A model generated the notes under the pieces. That model searched no databases and was not told where the DNA came from. It worked only from the letters and a program-made list of their open reading frames with translations. Shown here one piece after another: positions 43,229 to 52,055 of a DNA stretch of 64,000 nucleotides. This DNA is from Floridanema evergladense (GTDB lineage Bacteria > Cyanobacteriota > Cyanobacteriia > Cyanobacteriales > Aerosakkonemataceae). Where the stretch lies: NCBI RefSeq assembly GCF_041929205.1, contig NZ_JBHFNT010000303.1; one strand, written 5' to 3'. Position numbers and translations under genes: made by a program. How positions within the stretch are numbered: the stretch's first letter is position 1; every line of letters starts with the position of its first letter.

Positions 43229-44370
43229 CATTCGTGCAGGCGAATAGATAGAGTTTTCGGTACTTTTGCGCCACAACTTGAGCAATTTTGAGATGTTCCA
43301 TGAGGACTTACTTTTACAATTCGGACACCGCATTTAACTGCCACTGCGTCCAAAATGGTAATGAACCTCCCCCATGCTGCATCCAAAATTGATTTGCTCA
43401 ATCTTGTTCGAGCAAGCCCTTTGATGTTTAGATCTTCTACCGCAATTAAGTCATACCTTTTGACTAAATTGTGAGCGGTGTTATAGTGAAAGTTTTCCCT
43501 AATCCGACCAATTCTCTGATGAATTCTGGCTATCTTATTTTTCTGCTTGTTAGAGCGATTCGACCCCTTTTTTGACCTTGCTAACTTACGTTGTTGACGA
43601 GCCAAATGAGACTGAGTTTTGCGGTAGATTTGTTGAATGGGAACTGTCTCACCTTCAGAAGTGGTAAGAAATTCCTTGAGTCCCACATCAATGCCAATAA
43701 CTGTTTTCACCTCATCCAATGGCTTATGTTCGGGTACAGTTTCATCCTCCATAGAAATACAGCAGTACCACCCATCAGCTTTGCGAACAATGGTGCAAGT
43801 TTTTAGGGTAAATCCATCAGGAAGAGGACGATGTAAGATGACTAGCATCTCTCCTATCTTTGACAGTTTCAACACACCATTGTTAAGATGCGCTCCTGCT
43901 TTTGGACAATTTATTCGTGGGTAAACGAATGACCGCAACTCATCAACTTTTTTAAATTTGGGTCTACCACCTCGCTTGCCTGATTTATCAGGAAATAACC
44001 AACGCTCGATCGCCTTATTCAATCTTTGCAAATTAACTTGCTGTGACTCTGACCAAATATTTTTGTACTCAGGAAACAACACTTTAGTTTGCTTTAGATC
44101 CGACTGCTGCGTGTAGTAATTAACAGTTGCAGGTATCTCTCCGATTGGCTCATAAATTATACTGCAACGGTCAATTTGACATCTGGTTCGTCGTAGCCAA
44201 TCTAACCTCTGCTCCAGACAATAATTCCAATGCCGTCGAAGCAACTCTAATGTATGGAGCATAGTTGCTTCTTGTTTGGCATTGGGTTTAATTCGGTAGC
44301 AGTAAGTTAGAATCATAGCTGTTATTTTACAGCTTATCGCCAATCATGACAATAATATACGATAAAGGAT
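43011..44370 (-). mobile_element. TnpB-only (IS1341-type IS200/IS605) element inserted in the PRTRC operon
   Basis: Inferred limits. The right end, downstream of tnpB on its own strand, starts near 43011 with a stable hairpin CTCCCG (43015-43020)/CGGGAG (43039-43044), typical of IS605-type right ends and of the guide-RNA region. The left end lies somewhere between 44317 and about 44400, in the tnpB leader. No TnpA is present, so it needs help in trans. It separates PRTRC A from ThiF and comes with loss of the A 3' end and the ThiF 5' end. Confidence 0.65.
43054..44316 (-). CDS. tnpB: TnpB (IS200/IS605-type OrfB)
   Basis: 420 residues from ATG 44316 (an upstream in-frame ATG at 44343 would add nine). 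RuvC-like residues: IGIDVGLKEF (D), IAVEDLNIKG (E), MDRDENAARN (D); zinc ribbon CSSCG ... CHKCG. All look intact, so it may be active as an RNA-guided nuclease. It is a different subtype from the copy at 33328 (only motifs shared by eye). Codon usage is similar to its neighbours. It is oriented against the PRTRC operon. Confidence 0.9.
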   Translation of the reverse strand: MILTYCYRIKPNAKQEATMLHTLELLRRHWNYCLEQRLDWLRRTRCQIDRCSIIYEPIGEIPATVNYYTQQSDLKQTKVLFPEYKNIWSESQQVNLQRLNKAIERWLFPDKSGKRGGRPKFKKVDELRSFVYPRINCPKAGAHLNNGVLKLSKIGEMLVILHRPLPDGFTLKTCTIVRKADGWYCCISMEDETVPEHKPLDEVKTVIGIDVGLKEFLTTSEGETVPIQQIYRKTQSHLARQQRKLARSKKGSNRSNKQKNKIARIHQRIGRIRENFHYNTAHNLVKRYDLIAVEDLNIKGLARTRLSKSILDAAWGRFITILDAVAVKCGVRIVKVSPHGTSQNCSSCGAKVPKTLSIRLHECHKCGLAMDRDENAARNILERALNEVGLILSAHRGLGDTQPVKCEAFSGGDGVQLSLF

Positions 44371-44422
44371 TCAGGTCTGTTTACTAGTCTACCGAAAACC
44401 TGTCTTCTGGACTGGCTCTACG

Positions 44423-45091
44423 TTGGTAGACCCGGATATTATTGAGGCGAAGAACATTCCCAGACAGAACTTTATTGAAAGTGAAATTGGCAGTAATAAA
44501 GCCTTAGTTCTAGCCACTAGATACAACCTAGCATTAGGCAGCAATTTAACTGCTATTCCCAAACCTTTTCATCAAGATTTATTAGATAGTTGGTGGACGG
44601 GTTTAACAATAATTATTGGTTGTGTGGATAATGCAGCAGCCCGTTACCAAATAAGTCAATGTCTGGAATTGAATCAAAATAAAGAACCGGATATTTGGTA
44701 TTTGGATTGTGGGAATCATGCCAATTCAAATTCGGGACAAGTGTTACTTGGTTCCACCAATCAATTTCAACTAAAAAATGCTTTCGATAACCCAGAAAAA
44801 CCCAGTTTTTGTATTAACTTACCTTCGCCTACTTTGCAGCATCCTGAATTACTAGAAGCGCTACCTGAAGAACTGAGTAATACCTCGCTTTCTTGTGCAG
44901 AAATTGCATTGCGTAACCAACAAGCATTATTTGTAAATCAACAAGTAGCTGCTATAGCCACAGAGTACGTAAAATCTCTTGTATTAACAGGAGGATTGAG
45001 AAGGTTTGCTACTTACTTTAATAGTGATATTGGTTCAATGCGATCGCGCTACATTTGTTCCCAAAATATAACACAATATAACACAACATGA
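44423..45091 (+). pseudogene. PRTRC system ThiF-family protein (E1-like), N-terminus lost
   Basis: 222 codons from TTG 44423; the frame is open from 44366, through element DNA. Seen: 'VDPDIIEAKNIPRQNFIESEIG', with KA and 'CVDNAAARYQI' and 'YLDCGNHANS'. These are the ThiF/E1 middle motifs (D-P-D..e..N..RQ, the Arg/Gln/Lys set, then 'D...aR'). The N-terminal Rossmann glycine loop (GxGGTG) that binds ATP is missing, so E1 activity is not expected. Probably the cut was made by the TnpB element or an associated deletion. The stop overlaps the next gene by ATGA. Confidence 0.8.
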
Positions 45092-46338
45092 ACCAACTTT
45101 TCCACCTGGACACTGCTATCGGGAATCCAAATCAGTTACTCAAACTTCTAGAGTCAGAAAATCCAGCTTTAGAAGTAAGAGAAGTAATAGCAGTTTTTGG
45201 AGCATCTCTTAGCCAACCAAAGTTATCTAAATTGCATCAGTTTCAATTGGGAGATATTGTAACCCAAGGACAACATTATGGAGTAGTAACTGCATTAAAT
45301 GAAACAGACCGACCCATAACAATTACTTGGGATGGAAATAATGATTCTGAACCTGATGTATTTGCTTACACGCTGGACGAAATTCGGTTTTTGGGAATTG
45401 CAATTATTCCTCAATTAGTCCCACTGAAAACAATTGTAGAACTACCAGCAAACATAACTATTCAGATAGCGAATGCTAAATTCGTCAAGTTCCATCAAGC
45501 GAATACTTTCTTAGTTGAAGAAGTTAACGAACACCATTTGATTATCTGCTCTCTTGAAGAACGATATCACTTTCCTAAACAACTGTTTCCGGGAAAGTTT
45601 TTTGCTTGTATTGTAGATATTCCCATCTCGGCTCAAGTACCTAGCAATTTATCTTTAATAGCCTTAAAAACTAAAGTTAAATTGCATTTAGCAATGGCTA
45701 ATGCTGTTAACGATAATTTGGAATGCTTAACGGCAATGAAGAAACAACAATTATTTGAGGAGTTGGTTTCGCAATTAGCAGGTGAACATTATGATACTGA
45801 GGAACTAAACGAAGTTTGGTCGGCAGTATGGGCAGAACAAATTGCTAGTTTAGCTAAGGAACAAGGCTTGTACAACTTTAAACTAGGTGAGCGGGTTTTC
45901 AGACAACGAGAAGGATTAGAAATTTGGGGAACTATTGTGAGGTTAAACATTGAATTAACCCGACCTTTTCAAATTGAGTGGGAGCAGGGAGAAGTGCAGA
46001 ATTATAGCGTGATTGAATTAAAATGTTTAGGGATTACTCCCCTCAAACCTGTTATCAAATTATCGCCTAATGTTGCTTACCAAATTAGCGAAGACGGTCG
46101 TTACTTTAAAGCTTGGATTGGCTTTCGTACCAAAGGGTTAGCGAAAGCTTGGTGGCGGATAATTAAAAAGCAAGTGGGATACCTCAGTTATTGGCGAGAA
46201 TGTTTTAGTGCTGAATTGAAACATACAGATAAGCGTTATGAATGCGTTGTAGAAAAGTTTCGTCAAAAAACTGTGGCTAAACGATTGTCAGCTTTGCAAA
46301 GATTAGCAGAAATTAACTTGGAAGAAATGCCGCGATGA
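45088..46338 (+). CDS. Hypothetical protein with two SH3/KOW-like repeats, PRTRC operon
   Basis: 416 residues. Two similar modules: the first with FQLGDIVTQGQHYGVVTAL and 'EIRFLGI' (about 50-112), the second with FKLGERVFRQREGLEIWGTI and 'ELKCLGI' (about 265-325), each an SH3/KOW/Tudor-like small barrel in appearance. Between them is a mixed region of about 150 residues, and the C-terminal part has Lys/Arg-rich helices with YLSYWRECF. It is translationally coupled to ThiF (ATGA), so it belongs to the PRTRC operon. No known PRTRC letter fits. A nucleic-acid or protein-binding adaptor is possible. Confidence 0.6.
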   Translation: MNQLFHLDTAIGNPNQLLKLLESENPALEVREVIAVFGASLSQPKLSKLHQFQLGDIVTQGQHYGVVTALNETDRPITITWDGNNDSEPDVFAYTLDEIRFLGIAIIPQLVPLKTIVELPANITIQIANAKFVKFHQANTFLVEEVNEHHLIICSLEERYHFPKQLFPGKFFACIVDIPISAQVPSNLSLIALKTKVKLHLAMANAVNDNLECLTAMKKQQLFEELVSQLAGEHYDTEELNEVWSAVWAEQIASLAKEQGLYNFKLGERVFRQREGLEIWGTIVRLNIELTRPFQIEWEQGEVQNYSVIELKCLGITPLKPVIKLSPNVAYQISEDGRYFKAWIGFRTKGLAKAWWRIIKKQVGYLSYWRECFSAELKHTDKRYECVVEKFRQKTVAKRLSALQRLAEINLEEMPR

Positions 46339-46429
46339 ACGGAAGAAAAAACAGAGTATTATACTAGCTCAAGAGACTCATTAGTGGTAAAACTTAGTAA
46401 GAGTTAACTAGCATAAGTTTCGAGCAAGA

Positions 46430-47122
46430 ATGAACCCAGAAGAACAGCAAGAAATCCTCAAGTTACGTGCTTTAAACGTCACTCCTAAACAAATTGCCCG
46501 TAAATTAGGTTTGAAAGTATCAGAAGTAACTGCATTTATCAAAGAACAAGCCGAACAAACTGCAAGAGCGAAAGCTCAAACTGGTGAATTACCACCCATA
46601 GATAAATGTCTAGCTGATACCAGATGTGCTAAAAGATTACTGTTTGAAGATAGTGATTCTCTTCAGAACGAAATCGGAGGTTTAGGGTTAATTTTAGTAG
46701 CCAGAACTACTGGATATAACCGCTATAGCGTTTGTACTTATTTGCTAGATTACTGGTGTTTGGGTCTAAAAGATACAATCGGACCTAGAGACTTTAACAG
46801 TAATAAGTATCTAGAATTCGTGCAAAATTCATATATGAACTTTCCCCAGGGATACCAAGAGATTACTTTAGAACAAGCACAAGCAATAGTTTTTGGTGCG
46901 ATAGATTATGCCAAATCGTTGGGATTTAGCCCTCATCGAGATTTTGAACAATCACGAACACATCTGGGTGAGTGGAATGGGGAAAGTCAACTAAAATTTG
47001 GTCGGGCTGGTAGACCTTTTTATATTAGCGGCCCTTACGATAATTTCCAACGAGTTATTAGTACTCTGGAAAAGAGTGTAGGAGTGGGAAATTTCGATTA
47101 TTTCGGTGGGTTTGAGGTTTGA
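46430..47122 (+). CDS. HTH protein with conserved uncharacterised C-terminal domain
   Basis: 230 residues. The N-terminal 40 residues form a helix-turn-helix of the MerR/HTH_23 style: 'ILKLRALNVTPKQIARKLGLKVSEVTAFI'. The rest is a mixed alpha/beta domain with 'GLGLILVARTTGYNRYSVCTYLLDYWCLGLKD' and 'HRDFEQSRTHLGEWNG'; I recall this domain in bacterial proteins of unknown function, sometimes annotated beside SEC-C-type motifs. The gene sits in the same direction as the PRTRC operon (91 nt after) and overlaps or abuts the next gene. Role unknown. Confidence 0.6.
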   Translation: MNPEEQQEILKLRALNVTPKQIARKLGLKVSEVTAFIKEQAEQTARAKAQTGELPPIDKCLADTRCAKRLLFEDSDSLQNEIGGLGLILVARTTGYNRYSVCTYLLDYWCLGLKDTIGPRDFNSNKYLEFVQNSYMNFPQGYQEITLEQAQAIVFGAIDYAKSLGFSPHRDFEQSRTHLGEWNGESQLKFGRAGRPFYISGPYDNFQRVISTLEKSVGVGNFDYFGGFEV

Positions 47123-47130
47123 ATGAGCTA

Positions 47131-47904
47131 ATGAGTACATATAACATTTTGAGCCAAACTGAACGTCAACGGGTAAGTGATGGAGAAGTCGTATCTATCT
47201 TGAGTGGTTGCGAGTCTTCATCTCGGAAACTGGTGTTAATATTGCCACAATTGGGAGATTTCGACAGCTTGGAGTATGCTTGGTGGTTGCAACGAGAAGC
47301 CCAACAGCTACAAGCACAAGGTATAGCAATTCGAGCAGTGGGAATTGGTAATCGCACTTCCGGTCAAAAATTTTGTAATTATACGGGATTTCCGGCAGAT
47401 TGTTTATTTGTAGACCCTACTGCCCAACTGCACCAAACACTCAACCTATATTCAGGTTTATCCCTCAAAATGCCTGGTTTATCGCCTGGTGCGAATGCTT
47501 GGCTCAACCTAATGTTAATGTGTGCCGGAATTGGTAGTCCAGGGACTTTGGCAGAAGTGTTTCGCGGATATCGGGGAGACGCAAAAGCACCTCAATTAAT
47601 TGGTGATGAAGAAATTGTACGGGCTGCCCCCCTGCCGCCAATTAAAGGCTCATTCTTCAAATTGGCAGGTGGCAAAGGTTTTCAACGTCCCTTTGAGTTA
47701 GCAACTTTACGATTGCGAAATATGACAGAAGTGCTAACTAATTGGAAAACTTACGTTCCTAACCCTGCTTATCTTACCCAACGCGGCGCAACTTTCTTGT
47801 TTAATCAGCAGGGGGAATTACTTTATGAACATCGCGACTGTGCCATCCTTGGCTTCGCTGCTGATATGAGTAATCCGCTATCTTTTCTCAAGAAAATCAA
47901 CTAA
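47131..47904 (+). CDS. Peroxiredoxin-like (AhpC/TSA-type, PRXL2A-like) protein
   Basis: 257 residues from ATG 47131 (GAGG 13 nt upstream; a TTG at 47119 overlaps the previous stop). Thioredoxin-fold features: 'RKLVLILPQLGDFDSLEYAWWLQRE', 'IAIRAVGIGNRTSGQKFCNYTGFP', 'CLFVDPTAQLHQTLNLYSG'. This pattern is the AhpC/TSA-type antioxidant family common in cyanobacteria and chloroplasts. The usual peroxidatic Cys is not in the standard position; one Cys (KFCNY) may serve. A redox role is expected, substrate unknown. It is not part of the PRTRC set in any known system. Confidence 0.75.
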   Translation: MSTYNILSQTERQRVSDGEVVSILSGCESSSRKLVLILPQLGDFDSLEYAWWLQREAQQLQAQGIAIRAVGIGNRTSGQKFCNYTGFPADCLFVDPTAQLHQTLNLYSGLSLKMPGLSPGANAWLNLMLMCAGIGSPGTLAEVFRGYRGDAKAPQLIGDEEIVRAAPLPPIKGSFFKLAGGKGFQRPFELATLRLRNMTEVLTNWKTYVPNPAYLTQRGATFLFNQQGELLYEHRDCAILGFAADMSNPLSFLKKIN

Positions 47905-47957
47905 AGTAAGCTAGCGCTTAAATCAAAGGTTGAAGAAATAGTAATTGATTAAAATCA

Positions 47958-49379
47958 ATGATACACAATTTACTCAACCTAACCCAAACAAGCGAATCAC
48001 ACCAGTTTACTTTTACCCCACAACAATCAAAAGCTATCCAACAACTAAAAGAATTTTTGATTAGCCCAAACACAATATTTCTGTTATGTGGATATGCCGG
48101 AACCGGAAAATCAACAATCATCATTCAATTCATCAAAGAACTGCTACAACAAGGCAAAAGAATTGCTTTGAGTGCGCCCACCAACAAAGCAGTTAATATC
48201 CTCAAAAAGATGGCAGCACAGCACCAAATTATCGGAGTAGACTTTTTGACAATCCACCAACTGTTAGGATTAGGAATGGTCAGAAAAGAACAAGATAAAG
48301 TGCTAGAGCAAACCAACTCCAGTACCCTATACCTATACGATATCATCATTCTTGACGAATGTTCGATGGTAGGAATAGAACTGTGGAAATGGATAGAAAA
48401 AGGATTCAAGCAAACACTGTTTAACCGGAAAAAACTAATTTTGATGGGAGACCCAGCCCAATTAAATCCCATTGGAGAAAAGCGCAGTCCTAGTTTTAAT
48501 GTCATCAATCGAGCCATCCTGACAGAAGTAGTTAGACAACCAGGAGAAAGCCCAGTACTGGACTTTATTACAAACTGTCGCTCCTTTGTAAAAAGTCAAG
48601 CTAAAACTTCAATTTTCCTACCTCATTCTCAATACAAAAAAGGAGACAAATCGAATGGTGCTTTTAAAGTAACCAGCGAAACAATGTTAGACTATGCTAT
48701 CAAAACTATCAAGCGAAAATTTGCTCTTCATCCCGATTGTTTAAGAATTCTCTGCTGGACAAACAAACGAGTAGATTACTACAATCAAATAATTCGAGAA
48801 CAAGTCTACGGTTCGACTGCACCACGATTCGTTTCTGGCGAACGACTAATTACTAAAAAACCAATAATAGCACCAGATGGTAAGACAGTAATTTTACCAA
48901 CTTCGACTGAATTTACCGTAAAAGAAGTAGAAATCAGTCAACATTATGGCTATCGAGTATGGCTGCTAAAAATTGTTACCGATGAGGGAATAATGCGGCA
49001 GATTTTGGTGCGCCATGAATCCGAATCCAACCGCTACGAAGCAGAACTAGAACAGAAGCTAAAAAGTGCCAAACGAAATGGTTTCTTGTGGCGCAAATAT
49101 TATTGGTTCAAAGATGATTTGTTTGCCGAAGTCGATAATTGTTTTTCTTTAACGGTACATAATTCGCAAGGAAGTACTTTTGATGAAGTAGGAATAGATG
49201 GGGATGACCTTTTCACGCGCTTATTGGTAGGAAATGATGAGAGCAGAAAACAGAAATTAAAGGAGTATCATCGTTTGTGGTATGTGTCAGGTTCCAGATG
49301 TAAAAAAAGACTACTGTTTGTCGCTCCTCAACCTCACAAAGTTGAGCGATTACTACCACGACAAATGACACTTTTTTAA
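47958..49379 (+). CDS. SF1B Dda/RecD-like DNA helicase
   Basis: 473 residues. Walker A GYAGTGKST (45-53), motif II LDECSMVG, motif III GDPAQLNP, TNCRS, and the C-terminal UvrD_C_2 motif 'LTVHNSQGSTFDEV' and 'WYVSGSRCKKRLLF' (with Arg). These place it in the SF1B helicases (Dda, RecD2, PIF1-like). Dda-type helicases move 5' to 3' and displace proteins at forks. It starts the replication/repair set and is followed by the clamp gene. Length is close to the 440-residue Dda class. Confidence 0.85.
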   Translation: MIHNLLNLTQTSESHQFTFTPQQSKAIQQLKEFLISPNTIFLLCGYAGTGKSTIIIQFIKELLQQGKRIALSAPTNKAVNILKKMAAQHQIIGVDFLTIHQLLGLGMVRKEQDKVLEQTNSSTLYLYDIIILDECSMVGIELWKWIEKGFKQTLFNRKKLILMGDPAQLNPIGEKRSPSFNVINRAILTEVVRQPGESPVLDFITNCRSFVKSQAKTSIFLPHSQYKKGDKSNGAFKVTSETMLDYAIKTIKRKFALHPDCLRILCWTNKRVDYYNQIIREQVYGSTAPRFVSGERLITKKPIIAPDGKTVILPTSTEFTVKEVEISQHYGYRVWLLKIVTDEGIMRQILVRHESESNRYEAELEQKLKSAKRNGFLWRKYYWFKDDLFAEVDNCFSLTVHNSQGSTFDEVGIDGDDLFTRLLVGNDESRKQKLKEYHRLWYVSGSRCKKRLLFVAPQPHKVERLLPRQMTLF

Positions 49380-49482
49380 TTAAGGAATTAGGGAGTAGGC
49401 AACTTTGATTCGCTGCTCTCTATTTCCTAATAATAAACACTGCTATCGCAGCGATAAGTCGAACCATTAAATTGCCAGAATT

Positions 49483-50922
49483 ATGACAAGAATTGGACTG
49501 AAAAAATCAGTTAGAGCTAAAACAGTTGACTCTACTGTAACGTCCCCAGAACGTTCAAATACAGATAGTGCTAAAAAACGACAAAAAAGTTCAAAGACTA
49601 CCTCTACTAACCAACCAAAACCAACTGAACTGTCAGAAACTATTTCATCCCAAACCGAACAAACCTCTGAAATATCAGCTCTACCAATACCAACACCAGT
49701 AGAAGCGATTTGCAATTCTAGAGAATTCAACGATTACGTACAGGTACTTAAAGCGATCGTTCCTAACAATAATAACCATCCGATATTGTGCAACATTCTG
49801 ATTGAAGCCGAACCGAAATCCCAACAATTACAATTGACTGCATACAACCTAGAATTTGGAATGCAAGTTAGCTTTGATGCCACAGTTAATCAACCAGGTT
49901 CTCTGACATTACCTGTTACCATACTAGCTGATATATTAGGAAAATTTCCTCAAGGTCGGCTGACAATAAACAGTGAAGTTACTATACCCAAAGGTAACAA
50001 AGCTGCAAACACACCACCATCCATAACTGCTACCTTATCAATGCCAAGAAGTCAGCACGTTATTCGAGGATTAATCGCCAGCGAATTTCCGACAATTCCT
50101 CCAGTAAACCACAAGTTGTTTTCTCTCCCAGCTAGCACGCTAATAGGGGTACTTAAAGGTAGCTTGTTTGCTGTCAGTTTGAATGAAGCGAAACGAATTA
50201 TAACAGGTGTTAACTTTAAACTTAGTTATGATGCAGAACGTGGAATTAATCGCCTGAGAATTTGGACAACAGACGGACATCGAATTGCCATGATTTTGGG
50301 ATTAAGTGAGAGCAACAACGAGGCTAATCATTGGCTCGAAGAAGCAGTAGAATTTACTGTACCTGCCAAAGTATTGAAGCTACTAGAACGCAATTTAAAC
50401 CCGACAGAGCGGGTTGCTATCTACTACGATGGTTCAGCAGAGCAGGCAGCAAAGTATGTAGCTTTTTGTTGTCAAAATTGGCAAATGACGACTCAGTTGT
50501 TAGAAGGAAATTATCCACCATGTAACCAAATTGTTGACCCTTACAGAAGTGAGTTGAAGTATCAAATAATAGTAGAGCGATTAGCTTTAGTTAGGGCATT
50601 AGAAAGATTAGCAACTCACAGCGATAAATCCCACGTTACGGTAGGGTTAGAATTTGATTCCCAACAGCAACAAATTCGAGCTTCAATTACTAATGCAATT
50701 AGTTCTGGTCAGGAAATAATTGCTGCTAAAATTGATGGTGATAAGTTGCGAGTAAAGTTAGATATTCGTTATTTAATCGATACGGTGAAAGCAGTTACAA
50801 CTTCAGATTTGCGAATGCTGTTAGCTTCATCCCTGGCACCAGTATTGATTGTACCTTTTGGTACGCCAATTTCGGGAGAAGCGGCAATCGAATCCGAATA
50901 TGCAATAGCACCCCAAGAGTAA
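49483..50922 (+). CDS. dnaN: DNA polymerase III beta sliding clamp, with N-terminal extension
   Basis: 479 residues, versus about 366-390 for usual beta clamps. Residues 1-75 are a Lys/Ser/Thr/Gln-rich tail. The clamp starts near 76 with REFNDYVQVLKAIVPNNNNHPILCNILIEA, followed by 'LPVTILADILGKFPQGRL' and 'RLRIWTTDGHRIAMI', all recognisable beta-clamp strands. The carboxyl tail retains 'VLIVPF'-type strands. It encircles DNA and tethers polymerase. On a plasmid-like element it would give an independent processivity factor, together with dnaX and holA downstream. Terminator hairpin follows. Confidence 0.85.
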   Translation: MTRIGLKKSVRAKTVDSTVTSPERSNTDSAKKRQKSSKTTSTNQPKPTELSETISSQTEQTSEISALPIPTPVEAICNSREFNDYVQVLKAIVPNNNNHPILCNILIEAEPKSQQLQLTAYNLEFGMQVSFDATVNQPGSLTLPVTILADILGKFPQGRLTINSEVTIPKGNKAANTPPSITATLSMPRSQHVIRGLIASEFPTIPPVNHKLFSLPASTLIGVLKGSLFAVSLNEAKRIITGVNFKLSYDAERGINRLRIWTTDGHRIAMILGLSESNNEANHWLEEAVEFTVPAKVLKLLERNLNPTERVAIYYDGSAEQAAKYVAFCCQNWQMTTQLLEGNYPPCNQIVDPYRSELKYQIIVERLALVRALERLATHSDKSHVTVGLEFDSQQQQIRASITNAISSGQEIIAAKIDGDKLRVKLDIRYLIDTVKAVTTSDLRMLLASSLAPVLIVPFGTPISGEAAIESEYAIAPQE

Positions 50923-50944
50923 GTGAAAAAGGGAGAAGGAGAAG

Positions 50945-50986
50945 AAAGTTATGAGTTATGAGATTCAACTCAAAACTCATAACTTT
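50945..50986. terminator. Bidirectional stem-loop terminator
   Basis: AAAGTTATGAGTT (50945-50957) pairs with AACTCATAACTTT (50974-50986): a 13-bp stem, 16-nt loop. Outer GGGAGAAGGAG and CTCTCCC segments extend it. It lies between the convergent dnaN and Rpn-like genes. No long T-run, so termination is likely but not certain. Confidence 0.65.
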
Positions 50987-51019
50987 ACCTGCTCTCCCTA
51001 ATTACTCTTAAATCAATCA

Positions 51020-51955
51020 TTATTCTCTTCTGGGCAGATTGAACTGAACGATAAATTGCTGAAAATCAGATAAGGATTCAACGGTAACAGCTTCCCTATG
51101 CAGCGTTTTCAGTAAGTCAGAATCTAGTACATCAGTAATGCTATCGACCAACTCTTTTGGTACTTCTCCAAACCGAATTTTCAGAACTTCAATGATATAC
51201 TCATACCCAATTAAACGCTCAGGTGTGGTAGCATAACGCATTTTATTTTCCTCCTCAAAACGTTTGATTTCTTGAGTAAACCCACTTTCCAAATCTCCTG
51301 GCAATGTCATCATCCAGTCAATTAATCGAAATAATTCACGGATTTCAGCCCGATTATAACCTCGTTCAAACAGACTCTTGACAATGCTTAATTTCCACTC
51401 TAACCGTTCTTGAGGTTTTCCACTTGTCGCCTGCGTTTTCAAGTGCGCCATAACGAGAGGAGCGAAAGGGTTGATACTTGCTTCTAAAGTTTGCCAGTCC
51501 TGTTGATAGTCTAGCAACTTAACCATCGAAAACCTTAACAAAACCCTAGTTCCCCAGATTTCATAACTGTACTCTTGGGGTCGCCAAGATTTTTCTGAGT
51601 CGGCTAAAATTGCTAAATTCGCCACTTTTTTCCGATAAATACCAAAAATGCGACTGTTGTAAACATACATTCTTTCCGCAAAAGTTGATTGGTATTGACT
51701 TTGCACTTCTAAATGAATCAACACCCAAGTTTCTTGACCATTAGTTAACCACACTTTAACTAATTTATCAGCTTCTCGTTGTCCTAATTCGTCATCCCGC
51801 ATCACTTGTCTGAGTTCGTTATCCAGAAATTCATGGGGGATTTTCCAGTCTATTTGTTCGTAGATATCCGGGAAAAAGAAAGCAATAAAAGATTTAAAGT
51901 AGACAGCGATAGCTTCTTTCCAAGGATTATCATAATCATCCCGTTGTTTAGACAT
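51020..51955 (-). CDS. Rpn/PD-(D/E)XK nuclease-type putative transposase protein
   Basis: 311 residues. Seen: a start with 'PWKEAIAVYFKSFIAFFFPDIYEQIDW', then 'DELGQREADKLVKVWLTNGQETWVLIHLEVQSQYQ' (the D...E-x-Q of the PD-(D/E)XK core), followed by helices with 'ERMYVYNSRIFGIY', and a C-terminal helical half. This is the widespread cyanobacterial Rpn/'recombination-promoting nuclease' family. Family members promote RecA-independent recombination in E. coli; here the catalytic E-x-Q instead of E-x-K is common in the family. It is convergent with dnaN and divergent from dnaX. A mobile or cargo gene. Confidence 0.8.
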   Translation of the reverse strand: MSKQRDDYDNPWKEAIAVYFKSFIAFFFPDIYEQIDWKIPHEFLDNELRQVMRDDELGQREADKLVKVWLTNGQETWVLIHLEVQSQYQSTFAERMYVYNSRIFGIYRKKVANLAILADSEKSWRPQEYSYEIWGTRVLLRFSMVKLLDYQQDWQTLEASINPFAPLVMAHLKTQATSGKPQERLEWKLSIVKSLFERGYNRAEIRELFRLIDWMMTLPGDLESGFTQEIKRFEEENKMRYATTPERLIGYEYIIEVLKIRFGEVPKELVDSITDVLDSDLLKTLHREAVTVESLSDFQQFIVQFNLPRRE

Positions 51956-52055
51956 ATTCCTCGATTTTATTAGTCCAATTAAAAGTATACATTAGACAAA
52001 ACTTTCTTTTCCCCTAGCGGGGATTCTCTGGGAACTTTTGTGAAAAACTGGAATA

